A stretch of DNA of 64,000 bases from Lolium rigidum (taxonomy: Eukaryota > Streptophyta > Magnoliopsida > Poales > Poaceae): contig NC_061508.1 in NCBI RefSeq assembly GCF_022539505.1, positions 68,457,754 through 68,521,753 of the forward strand. Reading direction: 5' to 3'. Below the pieces are notes generated by a model. The model ran no database searches. It saw only the letters and a list, made by a program, of their open reading frames with translations, and was not told where the DNA came from. Numbering within the stretch: position 1 is the first letter of the stretch; every line of letters starts with the position of its first letter. A program made the position numbers and the translations under genes. This document shows positions 44,351 to 55,190 of the stretch, one piece after another.

Positions 44351-47300
44351 TGATGGCGTGTAACTCACACGTTCGTTGGGAACCCCAAGAGGAAGGTATG
44401 ATGCGCACAGCAGCATGTTTTCCCTCAGAAAGAAACCAAGGTTTATCGAACCAGGAGGAGCCAAGAAGCACGTTGAAGGTTGATGGCGGCAGGATGTAGT
44501 GCGGCGCAACACCAGAGATTCCGGCGCCAACGTGGAACCTGCACAACACAACCAAAGTACTTTGCCCCAACGAAACAGTGAGGTTGTCAATCTCACCGGC
44601 TTGCTGTAACAAAGGATTAACCGTATTGTGTGGAAGATGATTGTTTGCGAGAGAAAACGATAAAACAAGTATTGCAAGCAGATTTGTATTTCAGTATTAA
44701 AGAATGGACCGGGGTCCACAGTTCACTAGAGGTGTCTCTCCCATAAGATAAAAGCATGTTGGGTGAACAAATTACAGTCGGGCAATTGACAAATAGAGAG
44801 AGCATAACAATGCACATACATGTCATGATAAGTATAGTGAGATTTAATTGGGCATTACGACAAAGTACATAGACCGCCATCCAACTCGCATCTATGCCTA
44901 AAAAGTCCACCTTCGGGTTATCGTCCGAACCCCTCCGAGTATTAAGTTGCAAAGCAACAGACAATTGCATTAAGTATGGTGCGTAATGTAATCAACAACT
45001 AAATCCTCGGACATAGCGCCAATGTTTTATCCCTAGTGGCAACAGCACAACACAACCTTAGAACTTTCTGTCACTATCCCAGGTGTCAATGCAGGCATGA
45101 ACCCACTATCGAGCATAAATACTCCCTCTTGGAGTTAAGAGCAAAAACTTGGCCGAGCCTCTACTAATAACGGAGAGCATGCAAGATCATAAACAACACA
45201 TATGTAATAACTTGATAATTAACATAACATGGTATTCTCTATCCATCGGATCCCGACAAACACAACATAGAGTATTACAGATAGATGATCTTGATCATGT
45301 TAGGCAGCTCACAAGATCCAACAATGAAGCACAATGAGGAGAAGACAACCATCTAGCTACGGCTATGGACCCATAGTCCAGGGGGGAACTACTCACTCAT
45401 CACTCGGGAGGCGACCATGGCGGTGTAGAGTCCTCCGGGAGATGAATCCCCTCTCCGGCAGGGTGCCGGAGGAGATCTCCGGAATCCCCCGAGATGGGAT
45501 TGGCGGCGGCGGCGTCTCTGGAAGGTTTTCCGTATCGTGGTTTTTCGCCTCAGGGGTTTCGCGACGGAGGCTTTAAGTAGGCGGAAGGGCAGAGTCGGAG
45601 GGCTGACGAGGGGCCCACACCATAGGGCGGCGCGTGTAGGATAACGTTGCATAGAAAACAAAAAAATTTCCTACCGCGAACACGCAATCCAAGCCAAGAT
45701 GCAATCTAGAAGACGGTAGCAACGAGGGGGTATCGAGTCTCACCCTTGAAGAGATTCCAAAGCCTACAAGATGAGGCTCTTGTTGCTGCGGTAGACGTTC
45801 ACTTGCCGCTTGCAAAAGCGCGTAGAAGATCTTGATCACGATCGGTTCCGGCGCCACGAACGGGCAGCACCTCCGTACTCGGTCACACGTTCGGTTGTTG
45901 ATGAAGACGACGTCCACCTCCCCGTTCCAGCGGGCAGCGGAAGTAGTAGCTCCTCTTGAATCCGACAGCACGACAGCGTGGTGTCGGTGGTGGTGGAGAA
46001 GTCCGGTGGAGCTTCGCTAAGAGTGCGGGAAGTGGAGGAGCGGGGCGGCTAGGGTTTGGGGAGAGGGGGGCGCCGGCCAATATAGGGGTGCGGCCACCTT
46101 GGTGGTGTTTGAGGTGGCCAGCCCCCTCCCCCTTGGCCCTCATTATATAGGTGGAACCCCAAGAGGTGGTGTCCAAGTCTTCGAATAAGACCCGAACCAA
46201 AAAACCTTCCATAGGAGGGGGGAAACATAGCCAAGCTAGGACTCCCACCAAGGTGGGAGTTCCACCTCCCATGTGGGGGGGTGGCCGGCCCCCTAAGGGG
46301 GAGTCCACTTGGGACTCCTCCCCCACTAGGGTTGGCCGGCCATGGAGGTGGAGTCCCATGTGGACTCCACCTTCCTTGGTGGTTTCTTCCGGACTTTTCT
46401 AGAACCTTCTAGAACCTTCCATAGAACCTTCCGCGACATTTTATTCACATAAAATGACATCCTATATATGAATCTTATTCTCCGGACCATTCCGGAACTC
46501 CTCGTGATGTCCGGGATCACATCCGGGACTTCGAACAAATATTCCAACTCCATTCCATATTCAAGAACTACCATTTCAACATCCAACTTTAAGTGTGTCA
46601 CCCTACGGTTCGTGAACTATGCGGACATGGTTGAGTACTTACTCCGACCAATAACCAATAGCGGGATATGGAGATCCATAATGGCTCCCACATATTCAAC
46701 GATGACTTTAGTGATCGAATGAACCATTTACATACAATACCAATTCCCTTTGTCTCGCGATATTTTACTTGTCCGAGGTTTGATCTTCGGTATCACTCTA
46801 TACCTTGTTCAACCTCGTCTCCGACAAGTACTCTTTACTCGTACCGTGGTATGTGGTCTCTTATGAACTTATTCATATGCTTGCAAGACATTAGACGACA
46901 TTCCACCGAGAGGGCCCGAGTATATCTATCCGTCATCGGGATGGACAAATCCCACTCGTTGATCCATATGCCTCAACTCATACTTTCCGGATACTTAATC
47001 CCACCTTTATAGCCACCCATTTACGCAGTGGTGTTTGGTGTAATCAAAGTACCTTTCCGGTATAAGTGATTTACATGATCTCATGGTCATAAGGACTAGG
47101 TAACTATGTATCGAAAGCTTATAGCAAATAACTTAATGACGAGATCTTATGCTACGCTTAATTGGGTGTGTCCATTATATCATTCATACAATGACATAAC
47201 CTTGTTATTAATAACATCCAATGTTCATGATTATGAAACTAATCATCCATTAATCAACAAGCTAGTTTAAGAGGCATACTAGGGACTTCTTGTTTGTCTA

Positions 47301-47744
47301 CATATCACACATGTACTAATGTTTCAGTTAATACAATTATAGCATGACATATAAACATTTATCATAAACATAAAGATATAAATAATAACCACTTTATTAT
47401 TACCTCTAGGGCATATCTCCTTCAGCGCGGCCCCCCCCCTTGGCCGCGCGGCCCTATGGTGGCGGCGCCTCGTCGCCCCACTTCGTATCCCTTTCGGTCT
47501 TCTGGAAGGTTCGTGGCAAAATAGGACCCTGGGTCTTGATTTCGTCCAATTCCGAGAATATTTTGTTACTAGGATTTCTGAACCAAAAACAGCAGAAAAC
47601 AGACAATCGGCTCTTCGGCATCTTGTTAATAGGTTAGTTCCAGAAAATGCACAAATATGACATAAAGTGTGCATAAAACATGTAGGTATCATCAATAATA
47701 TGGCATGGATCATAAGAAATTATCGATACGTCGGAGACGTATCA
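44351..47744 (-). mobile_element. Antisense solo Athila LTR (C) with nested LTR
   Basis: Reads TGATACGTCTCCGACG...ACACGCCATCA on the minus strand. The net length after removing the nested insertion is 1,599 bp, the length of the LTRs of element A. The duplication ACCAT lies on both sides (44346-44350 and 47745-47749). No internal region or second LTR is present, so unequal recombination removed it. Confidence 0.9.
45635..47424 (-). mobile_element. Antisense solo BARE/WIS/Angela-type LTR
   Basis: 1,790 bp, flanked by GCGCG (45630-45634 and 47425-47429). On the minus strand it opens TGAAGGAGATATGCCC and ends CTATGCAACGTTATCCTACA, the usual ends of this Copia family with one variant base in the opening triplet. 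It is a solo LTR, and the youngest-layer insertion in this stack. Confidence 0.92.
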
Positions 47745-48666
47745 ACCATCACCACCGACGCCTCTCCATCGACCAGCCATGTTTCCCCCATCCATGCGTG
47801 AGTAATTCCCCCGCTGTAGGCTGAAGGGGATGGTAGGGATTGGATGAGATTGGTCATGTAATAGTATAAGATTGTTAGGGCATAGTGCCTAGTGTCCGTA
47901 ATTGGTACTTTGATGATATTGTTGCAACTTGTTATGCTTAATGCTTGTCACTAGGGCCCGAGTGCCATGATCTCAGATCTGAACATGTTATTATTTCATC
48001 ATGATATTCATTGTTTATGGTCTTACCTGCAAGTTGTATACACATGTCGCTGTCCGGAACCAATGGCCCCGAAGTGACAGAAATCGGGACAACCGGAGGG
48101 GATGGTAGTGATGTGAGGATCACATGTGTTCACGGAGTGTTAATGCTTTGCTCCGGTACTCTATTAAAAGGAGTACCTTAATATCCGATGAGATTCCCTT
48201 GAGGCCCGGCTGCCACCGGCTGGTAGGACAAAAGATGTTGTGCAAGTTTCTCATTGCGTGCACGTACGACTATAATTGGAACACATGCCTATTGATTGCT
48301 TTGTACTTAGACACCGTTTTATTATTATCTGCAAATGCCCTGCTTGATTGTTACATGAGTTTCTCTCATCCATGCAACGCCCGTTATCCGTCCCCGTGCC
48401 TACGGTATTTTAATCCTGCTCGTTTACTATAATCACTACTGCTGTCTCTCGTTACTCTGCTGCTCGTTATTTCACTACCGCTACTTGCTATAAAACTGTT
48501 ACTACTCGATAAACTCTTGCGAGCAAGTCTGTTTCCAGTGCAGCTGAATTGACAACTCCGCTGTTAAGGCTTTCAAGTATTCTTTGTCTCCCCTTGTGTC
48601 GAATCAATAAATTGGGTTTTACTACCCACGAAGACTGCTGCGATCCCCTATACTTGTGGGTTATCA

Positions 48667-49640
48667 GTGCACCGCAGCCTCACTACCCCGTGGATGATGT
48701 AAAGGAGATGAAAGAATGTGATCTGTATTATCCAGTGGGGAACATTTCCATGAAGGTAGCGATCGGCACTGCTTTACCCTGTACACCCGGAGCACTCCAC
48801 CACAACAACCCCATTGAAGATGGCTATGCTCGTGTCACGGTGGAAGACATAGTCCAAGGGTTTGAGGACCTGGAGATTGACTATGCTACACCCGAAGGGG
48901 AGAAAAGACTTGGAGATGTCAAGCGTCAGTTCATTCTATGGAAAAAGAAGTACATAGTGTTTCCAGGCGTGGCGCCAAGGCCAACAAGTCCAACCCCCTC
49001 CGGTGGTGGTAGTGGTGGCGGTGGTGGTGGTGGTGGTTCACCTACACCTCCTTCACGTCAGCCGACGCCGCCCCCCAATCCACCTCCGGCGGGTAAGTAG
49101 CCGCCGCCCCCCAGTCCGCCTCCGGCGGGTACGCCGCCCCCCAAACCACCTCCGGCGAAGAAGCAGAAGCAGACGGACAGCAAGGCAACCCCCTCCTGGA
49201 CTATTAACCCGGACCCTTATGTACCTAAGACCACAAAGCTACCGGAGCCATCACTGAAGCCTCTCATCCCGAGACCTTGGGAACTTAGTGTCGAGGAAAG
49301 CAACGCGGCCGCGACTGTTCACCATGAGAAATGGAAGGCGGATATGAAGGCGAAAAGAGAGCCTGAGCCCAAACCAGTATTTACTGAGAAGGAAAAGAAG
49401 TGGGCTAAGAATTTTTTGACGACACCGTCCCAAGTCGAGCAGAATATGCCTGACGACTATGGACGTGAATTTCATAGGCAAGAAGAAATATTGGAAAAAG
49501 CGGAGGCGGAGAAGAAAGCCTTGGCGGAGAAGGAGAAGAAAGCCTTGCAGGAGAAGAAAGAAGAAAGTATAAAAAGCGGGAAACAAGTTGCCCAGCTCGG
49601 GGAACAGAATAAACAATCGATCCCCCCCCCCCGCTCATAG
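48667..49640 (+). pseudogene. CACTA-encoded transposon protein, 3' part, with stop codon
   Basis: Resumes the CACTA reading in frame after the Fatima-like insertion (first codon 48672). It opens PQPHYPVDDVKEMK and includes VAIGTALPCTPGALHHNNPI and WKKKYIVFPGVAPRP. A glycine run and proline-rich linker (about 49010-49190) follow. A TAG codon at 49098-49100 interrupts it, and the same frame continues to 49640 through a basic, K/E-rich helix (EKAEAEKKALAEKEKKALQE). Except for the stop, the frame is open for more than 950 bases. From memory the stop replaces a glutamine codon (CAG to TAG). Confidence 0.65.
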
Positions 49641-50940
49641 TGAAAGCCGGTCCGGAAATGGACCCCGCTATCATAGCAGCTGCGGCAGCACAGTGAATGA
49701 CTGTAACGAGTGCCATAGAAAGAGCGTCCGAGATCGGTATGACTCTTCGTGCATTGTTAGGCCTTGAGGAAGCGCCACTAAGTGAGGTAGCATTTAAATA
49801 TGTGCCGAATGGGCCTCTCGTCGAGCCTGCGCAGGAAGCGAGTCTACCAACACAAATGCGAAATCTGCTACGTTGGTACAAGAATTTCATAAAAAATAAG
49901 GTCGGCAAAGAATATATTTATGCGGAAGTTAGAGAGGAGCATCACTTCAAACAGTACTCTGTACAAGTTCATATGAGTGAATTGTTCTAGCTGTTCAATC
50001 TGCGCGAGCTCGACAAATCTATGCTGAGTTGCTACGTTCTGTAAGTGATTTATTTCTACCTCATCTCGTTCATTGCCTGCACTATATATATTGTCCTAAC
50101 TATATTGTTGTGTACGCTATTATGCAGAATGAAGATTGGGGAATGCAAAAAAAAGGAACATCCATGATGTTGGGTTTATTGATCCACATATCGTTAATGG
50201 ATATGTGTTAGAAAGATACCCCCGCGACGTGGAGTAAGACCTGTGAGATTTTTCTTACAAAGCAGCAACTCAAAAGTCAAATTCTATTTCCTTACCATTT
50301 TGGGTGAGTGTTTCTGTCTTGTGCACATTCTCTTTTGTTTACTCCATGCATGGTATGTCTAATCGATGAGTTATGCATGGCTGTGCATGTAACGTGTTCG
50401 CAGGTTCCAGTGGATTCTGCTAATAATTGAATTTCACACCTCCAGAGTTCTCATCATGGACTCTCTGAATATGGATTCAAAGCTTTGGGTCAACATGAGA
50501 AATATGCTGCAAAAGTAATTATTTTCAATCATTTGTGCTCTATATCGATCGGCCTCTTTCGTTCATTTCCTAATATCAAGTAACTAATAACTCCATTGTT
50601 CATTTAATTTTCTTTGCCCTGTAGGGTTTGGAGACGGTTCTCAGATCAAATGGTCGGTGAATTCAAACATGAGCTAGACTTTAGAAGGTTAATTAATGTG
50701 GATATTCAGCTACCGGGGACCAATCTATGTGAATACTATTTTTGTGAGTTCATCCGGAGACACACCTCTGAGCGGAAGGCGTCGGATAGCAACTTGCGGA
50801 GGAATAACTTGCGGAAGAAGCTTAGTCTAGAAGATCGCTTCCGACCAATTCAAGAGGAATTAGCAGGATTTTTGGTGAGGGAAGTCCTCCATCCTAAAGG
50901 AGAACACTATTACGAGGATGAAGAACTTCTGATGCCGTAA
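49641..50940 (+). pseudogene. CACTA Ulp1/SUMO-protease-like gene, decayed
   Basis: Pieces of one spliced gene. Exon frame 49697-49990 (TSAIERASEIGMTLRALLGL, MRNLLRWYKNFIKNKVGKEY) stops at a TAG (49988-49990) and goes on (LFNLRELDK) to a donor near 50040 (GTAAGT). A later piece has WILLIIEFHTSRVLIMDSL (50411-50467) after an acceptor at about 50403. The last exon 50634-50940 has GTNLCEYYFCEFIRRHT. This matches the C48 cysteine-protease domain of CACTA elements. The residue before WILLI, where that family has the catalytic His, is Gln here (CAG, 50408-50410). In-frame stops and the lost His make it inactive. Confidence 0.6.
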
Positions 50941-51227
50941 ATTGTGTATGGAAACTTGTTCGAAGTTGTATATGGTCACCCGAGATTGAATATATATTGT
51001 ATATTCCTCTTGAATTCTTCTTGTTTGAAATTTCAAACTTGTTTGAAATTGTACATTCATATGCATCAACGTGTAACATGCTCATGTATATAGTAGCGTA
51101 AAATATGTGTACTGAAACTTCTTCAAAATTAAAATAAAATACAAAATAAAATATAAAAGAAATAAAACACTACAAATTAAAAAGAAACCAGATTTAGGGG
51201 GGCTAAAATCCTAAACCTGCGGAGGCC
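50941..51227. other. CACTA 3' non-coding segment
   Basis: AT-rich sequence between the last exon and the subterminal repeats, with no frame and no further repeat structure apart from short A-rich runs near 51130-51180. Confidence 0.5.
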
Positions 51228-51433
51228 TTTAGTCGTGGTTGGTCAGACGAACCGCGACTAAAGGTCCTCCGCCTCGACGGACGCCTGACGCCCACGTGGA
51301 CGGGCCTTTAGTCGCGGTTCGTAAGCAACCACGACTAAAGGGGGGGCCTTTAGTCGCGCATAATTGATCCCGATTGCGCAACCGGGATTAATGCATTTAC
51401 GAACCGTGATTAAAGACCGTTTTTCTACCAGTG
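51228..51433 (+). repeat. CACTA right subterminal repeats and terminus
   Basis: Copies of CCTTTAGTCGTGGTTGGT/CGCGACTAAAGG in both orientations over 51228-51360, and diverged ACCGTGATTAAAG units, followed by the terminus CACTGGTAGAAAAACGG (minus, 51417-51433). The following three bases are ATT. Confidence 0.85.
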
Positions 51434-51837
51434 ATTTCTAGCTAGCTGTGTGCTATGTTTTTGTGTTGCAGGCCGGCGAAGGCTAGGCAGAGTGTCGGTT
51501 TTCTCAAATGTCAGCATTTGGCCGACACACGAAAAAACCTACTGTGTGACATGGAGGGCTTTAAAAGGCCCAATGTATTATTCGCCGTAATAAAATCTTG
51601 GAAAAAAACATACAAACCGAGACAAACTTTAATGTGATTGAAAACTAACTGAAAATATTTGAAGATATCTTAGGTCTATGAATAATGTTTCTGAAATCAT
51701 GAGATTTTATTAAGGTTCCATTAAATATTGCGAAATATACCATATCGGTATGAAATTAAATATGACAATGAGATGTAGCATGAATCACAATATTAGCGAC
51801 CAGCTCCTCCAGAAAAGCACTTGCGCAAAGATCACCC
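51434..51837. other. Interval between CACTA end and 3-ketoacyl-CoA synthase
   Basis: The 3' flank of the gene on the minus strand. It holds a possible poly(A) signal (AATAAA antisense at 51706-51711) and a small hairpin (GTGTCGG ... CCGACAC, near 51491-51527, with inner AAATG/CATTT). No ORF or further repeat was recognised. Confidence 0.5.
51706..51711 (-). terminator. Poly(A) signal of 3-ketoacyl-CoA synthase gene
   Basis: AATAAA on the minus strand, about 127 bases downstream of the stop codon at 51838-51840. The distance is typical for plant 3' UTRs. Confidence 0.5.
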
Positions 51838-53298
51838 TCATTTGGTGGCCACCGGGTAGCGATGCATGCAGCCGTCCCACGGCCCGCTGACCAACGGAGC
51901 CGGCGGCCGGAGGCACACCCACACGGCGCTGTTGCACTTGAACCCTGACCCGAACCCGATCATCCACACGCGGTCGCCCTTGCGCACCCTGCACTTGGCC
52001 TCGAGGTACGCCAGCTCGTACCACACCGAGCTGCTCGACGTGTTGCCGAACCGGTGCAGCGCCATGCGCGACGGCTCCACCAGCTCGTCCGACAGCCCCA
52101 GGCCGCGCTGCAGCTCGTCTATCACCGCGCGCCCGCCGGCGTGGATGCAGAAGTGCTCGAACGCCGTGCGGAAGTCCGGGGTGTACGGCTTCACGCCTCT
52201 GTTGAACACCCGGCGCGCGACGAAGGAGAGCGCGTACACGAGGATCTCCGACGCCGGGAGCACCAGGGGCCCCAGCGTGGCCATGTGCGCCGTCAGCGTG
52301 TCGCCGGCGACGGACATCACCTCCTTGGACAGCGCGATGCCGCGCTCCCCCGCCGCGTCGTCCTCCTGCTGCACGCACCCGTAGGCGCGTCCGTCGCGCC
52401 CCGCGTGCGTGCGCACCAGCCGGGCCAGGCGGTACCGCGCGTGGGCGCCGCGGGACGTGGACAGCAGCGCCGCCGACGCGCCCATCCGGAACAGGCAGTT
52501 CTGCAGGAGCATCGCGCGCTCGTCCCCGCAGTAGTAGTCGGAGGTGAGGATCTCCGTGGACACCACCAGCGCATACGCGCCGTCGTCTCCGCGCTGCTGC
52601 AGGAGGATGTTCTGCGCGAGCCCGACGCCGGTGATCCCGGCGCTGCACCCCATCCCGGAGAGGTTGAAGCACCGGACGTCGCTGCGCAGCCCGTACCTGC
52701 GCACCACCATGTCGGCCATGCACGGCGTTGTGGAGAACAAGGTGCAGTTCACCACCACCACCCCGATGTCCTGAGCGCGGACGCCGGTCTTGGCGAGGAC
52801 GGCGTCAACCGCGGAAAAGATCCCCCGTTGAGCCTCGGCGCGGGCGGCATTCAGCGTCTTCTCCGGAGGGATGAGGTGGAGGGCCGGCGGGAGGCACGTC
52901 TCCTCGCCGAAGCCGGAGCGCTCGATGAGGCGGGACTGGAAGCCGACGCTCTTGGCGTCGAAGCACGCCGCGAGCTCGGCGTGCTCGACGTACTTGGCGA
53001 GCGGCACGCGGAGGGACGCTGGTGGACGGAAGCACGCGTAGTCCACGAGGTACACTGGGCGCTGGCGCAGCCTTCTTGATGTGATGTAGAGGACTAGTGC
53101 GACAATGGCTGCGAGCAGAATGAGGCGGCCGGCGTAGAGAAGCAGGGTTTGGTGGTGTGTGGTGAGAGTGGAGGAGGAGAGCCACGCGGTGGCGCGCAGT
53201 GCGGCTGTGGCCGAGAAAGAGAAAGCGGCGAGGGTGATCTGGCGGCTGGCGAGGAAGCGGTATGCCGGCGCCAGGAGCGGGAGTGACGAAGTCGCCAT
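51838..53298 (-). CDS. KCS: 3-ketoacyl-CoA synthase (KCS), intronless
   Basis: 486 residues, usual length for the family. KCS condenses malonyl-CoA with an acyl-CoA in the ER membrane, the first step of very-long-chain fatty-acid elongation for waxes, cutin, suberin and lipids. Residues about 23-41 and 52-72 are hydrophobic membrane segments. The FAE1/CUT1 domain follows from about 81 (VYLVDYACF), with GEETCLP at 131-137. The catalytic triad is complete: Cys218 (NLSGMGCSAG), His386 (HFCIHAGGRAV) and Asn419 (HRFGNTSSSS). The spacing is 168 then 33 residues, the same as in Arabidopsis FAE1 (C223/H391/N424). The frame is uninterrupted, and high GC is common for grass KCS genes. The start is the first ATG after a short 5' leader. 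The exact subgroup cannot be fixed here. A TATA box lies upstream and a poly(A) signal downstream. Confidence 0.95.
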   Translation of the reverse strand: MATSSLPLLAPAYRFLASRQITLAAFSFSATAALRATAWLSSSTLTTHHQTLLLYAGRLILLAAIVALVLYITSRRLRQRPVYLVDYACFRPPASLRVPLAKYVEHAELAACFDAKSVGFQSRLIERSGFGEETCLPPALHLIPPEKTLNAARAEAQRGIFSAVDAVLAKTGVRAQDIGVVVVNCTLFSTTPCMADMVVRRYGLRSDVRCFNLSGMGCSAGITGVGLAQNILLQQRGDDGAYALVVSTEILTSDYYCGDERAMLLQNCLFRMGASAALLSTSRGAHARYRLARLVRTHAGRDGRAYGCVQQEDDAAGERGIALSKEVMSVAGDTLTAHMATLGPLVLPASEILVYALSFVARRVFNRGVKPYTPDFRTAFEHFCIHAGGRAVIDELQRGLGLSDELVEPSRMALHRFGNTSSSSVWYELAYLEAKCRVRKGDRVWMIGFGSGFKCNSAVWVCLRPPAPLVSGPWDGCMHRYPVATK

Positions 53299-53378
53299 CG
53301 TCGAGGACTCCTAGGGGGCGGGATTGTGACGCTTTTTCTTAGTTAGAGACTAGCCCGAGCTGACGAATATATATACAC
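53299..53378 (-). promoter_or_regulatory. KCS core promoter and 5' leader
   Basis: On the minus strand the sequence TATATATA lies at 53368-53375, 70 to 77 bases upstream of the ATG (53296-53298). This places the probable start of transcription about 40 bases before the ATG. No upstream ATG in this interval is apparent. Confidence 0.6.
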
Positions 53379-54465
53379 CGAGCTCTGGCGCGATTGAGGA
53401 CTCATGCGTTTGGTCTTCATTGTGTTCTACTACCTTGGGACGGATTTAATCAAGGCACACTCACCGTTCAGCCCTCGCATCGCATGTAGTCCAACAGACT
53501 GTCCCATGCAATGTAAGGTTGCATTATAATGAAATGACATGAGCTAGTGTGCAATTTCAGGCGTATGGATGGGCGGACATGCAACATTGACATGCAGAAA
53601 ATTCGAACAAGGACTCGTTCGTTAGGCGCCGGGGGAAATTGGTTCTTTACACTGAACCTTCTCACGAGAGGAGAAATGTTATGCTTTTCCGCAGGAAGAG
53701 GAGTCTGTTTCTATATCGTTGGCGAGAGGGAATGAGGAAGACGAGAAAAGAGATAAATATGAGGCAAGCGAGAAAGGTGGGGAAGAAGAATCTACTATTG
53801 TCCCTTCGTTAGGTGCCATTTGTAACACGACTTGATTAGAACGAATGTTGACATGCACACTATGATACTCCTACAAAATATAACTCAATGCAAATATTAG
53901 TTCGTAGGAATTGTCATCAATTACCAAATCCGCACATGGAGATTCCTTGCACTTTCAACACTATGATACTTCTTTTAAGTTACCTATATTTCTTCCATTT
54001 TGGTCTCCAAATAGTAGGTGAGCACTGTTTGAATTCAAGTTACTTTTTTTTCCGTTTCTTCTATTTTGCATTGTAGAAATTATCTATGAGGGTGACTAAC
54101 AGCCTGGACAGCCCTAGTGAAGGCTTGGCTGGAGTATGCGTTGGAGCAGGTGGTAGGATCAGCGCACCATTGAGTACAAGACCGAGGCGGATGGCCGCCT
54201 CTCTTTCAGCAAGAGGTCTTTTACGGTGCAATTTACTAGTCACACATGCGAGTAGTATTGACTTATATATACACCGGGTAGGAAATAAGGATCACGATTT
54301 GATTTGATTTATTATGGGCAACTGTTGCACACCGCATCCAATTTGATATGTCAATGGTACTCACGTAGCTTGATCAAGCCACGTGCATCAAAACAATATA
54401 TAATTAATTGTTTATCAAACATTTTTCTTTCACTTGAGAGATAACTCCCACAAAAAGAATTAAGA
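53379..54465. other. KCS upstream region, low-copy
   Basis: Ordinary intergenic sequence with no coding frame or recognisable transposon. It would contain the upstream promoter of the KCS gene. I found no clear cis motif that I would assign by eye. Confidence 0.4.
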
Positions 54466-55190
54466 AATTCCAACAGGCGCTACAAAATAAACTGCGCTAA
54501 AAGTAGTTTGTAGGGTCTGTTTTACTCTTTCAGCGTCCCACGGTTGTTCGCCGCTTCACCGGGCGTCCTAAATTTTAAAGCGCTGCAAAGCGCATTCAAT
54601 GGGAGCGCTAAGACACAGTTCGGAATACAACGAAACATAGGTACTCTAGCAACTACTAATTTGAAAGTCGAAATCTGACTCATCCTCCGTCGAGGACTCT
54701 ACCAGTGTCGATGAGAACAGGTCGAGCCAGCGATCGGCGTTGTTGTCGATCGTCTGCAGGCCGGGAATCTGCGCCTCGACAAACGCTCGGCAGCACACCT
54801 TGTCGGCCCTCCTCGCCGTGCAGTCCGCCTTGTGCCGTTGGGGCGTGCGCGCAACCTGTGGAAGCCAGAGGTGTTCGATCAGGGTGGCACCATCTCGAAG
54901 CGGCGCGCTGGACGGTTGGCGAGGCGTCAAGCGGTGGGTAAAAGGGATAGGGGGAGGGAGAAATTTCAGTGGCCATTTGGTGTACGCTCGTCCACATTTT
55001 ATCCCACGCGCTGGAGAAGGCGCGATAAATTTAGCGTGCGGCATAAAAATTACCACGCGCTCTATTTTCGCGCGTCTACTTGAGCGCATCGATCGTTTGC
55101 GCGCACGCACTGAGCCGCATTCACGAGAGTTTACTTCCATGAGACACAACCTAATAAACTCTCTGACGCCTCCAGGTCAACCATGACGCT
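54466..55190 (-). mobile_element. Degenerate Harbinger-like transposon relic
   Basis: On the minus strand the sequence has GCGCTAA/GCGCGC-type A+T/G+C motifs, and the left part opens with the reverse complement of GCGCCTGTTGG (near 54475). A minus-strand frame (54646-55149, 168 codons) contains FVEAQIPGLQTIDNNADRWLD and ends in an acidic STEDESDFDFQ tail. It resembles the proteins of Harbinger-type or similar grass transposons but carries no domain I can name. No clear terminal pair or target duplication was found, so class is uncertain. Confidence 0.35.

Larger units (their letters stand above)
30141..48666 (+). mobile_element. Fatima-like Athila-lineage retrotransposon with nested insertions
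   Basis: LTRs at 30141-31538 and 43865-48666 (the second 1.40 kb after removing its insertion) begin TGATACGTCCAAAACG and end in TCA. They are flanked by the perfect duplication GTGCA (30136-30140, 48667-48671). It encodes gag, a protease and an Athila accessory ORF, but no reverse transcriptase, RNase H or integrase was seen, so it is non-autonomous. The first 485 aligned LTR bases differ at 9 sites by eye (about 2%), implying a recent insertion, under about 1 million years at the usual grass LTR rate. The name Fatima is from memory. Confidence 0.9.
43865..48666 (+). repeat. 3' LTR of the Fatima-like element, split by a solo LTR stack
   Basis: The left part is 43865-44350 and the right part 47750-48666. 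Together they give 1,403 bp, matching the 5' LTR. Between them is a solo Athila LTR that itself contains a solo BARE/Angela LTR. Confidence 0.9.
26660..51433 (+). mobile_element. Large CACTA transposon, left end missing, with nested insertions
   Basis: The right end at 51433 reads CACTGGTAGAAAAACGG on the minus strand, a CACTA terminus. Shared subterminal units CTTTAGTCGCGGTTGGT occur near both sides (27511-27650 and 51228-51360). Between them are a promoter-like inverted repeat, an acidic first exon, a transposon ORF and an Ulp1-protease-like gene, all typical of Triticeae CACTA elements. The left terminus is not found: the sequence begins directly at the Athila B LTR. After subtracting the 18.5-kb Fatima-like insertion about 6.2 kb of CACTA remains. 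I saw no clear DDE transposase. Confidence 0.8.

Noticed and set aside
52054..53079. Plus-strand ORF of 341 codons over the KCS gene
   Set aside because: Antisense shadow of a GC-rich coding sequence; the KCS frame with its catalytic triad is the real gene.
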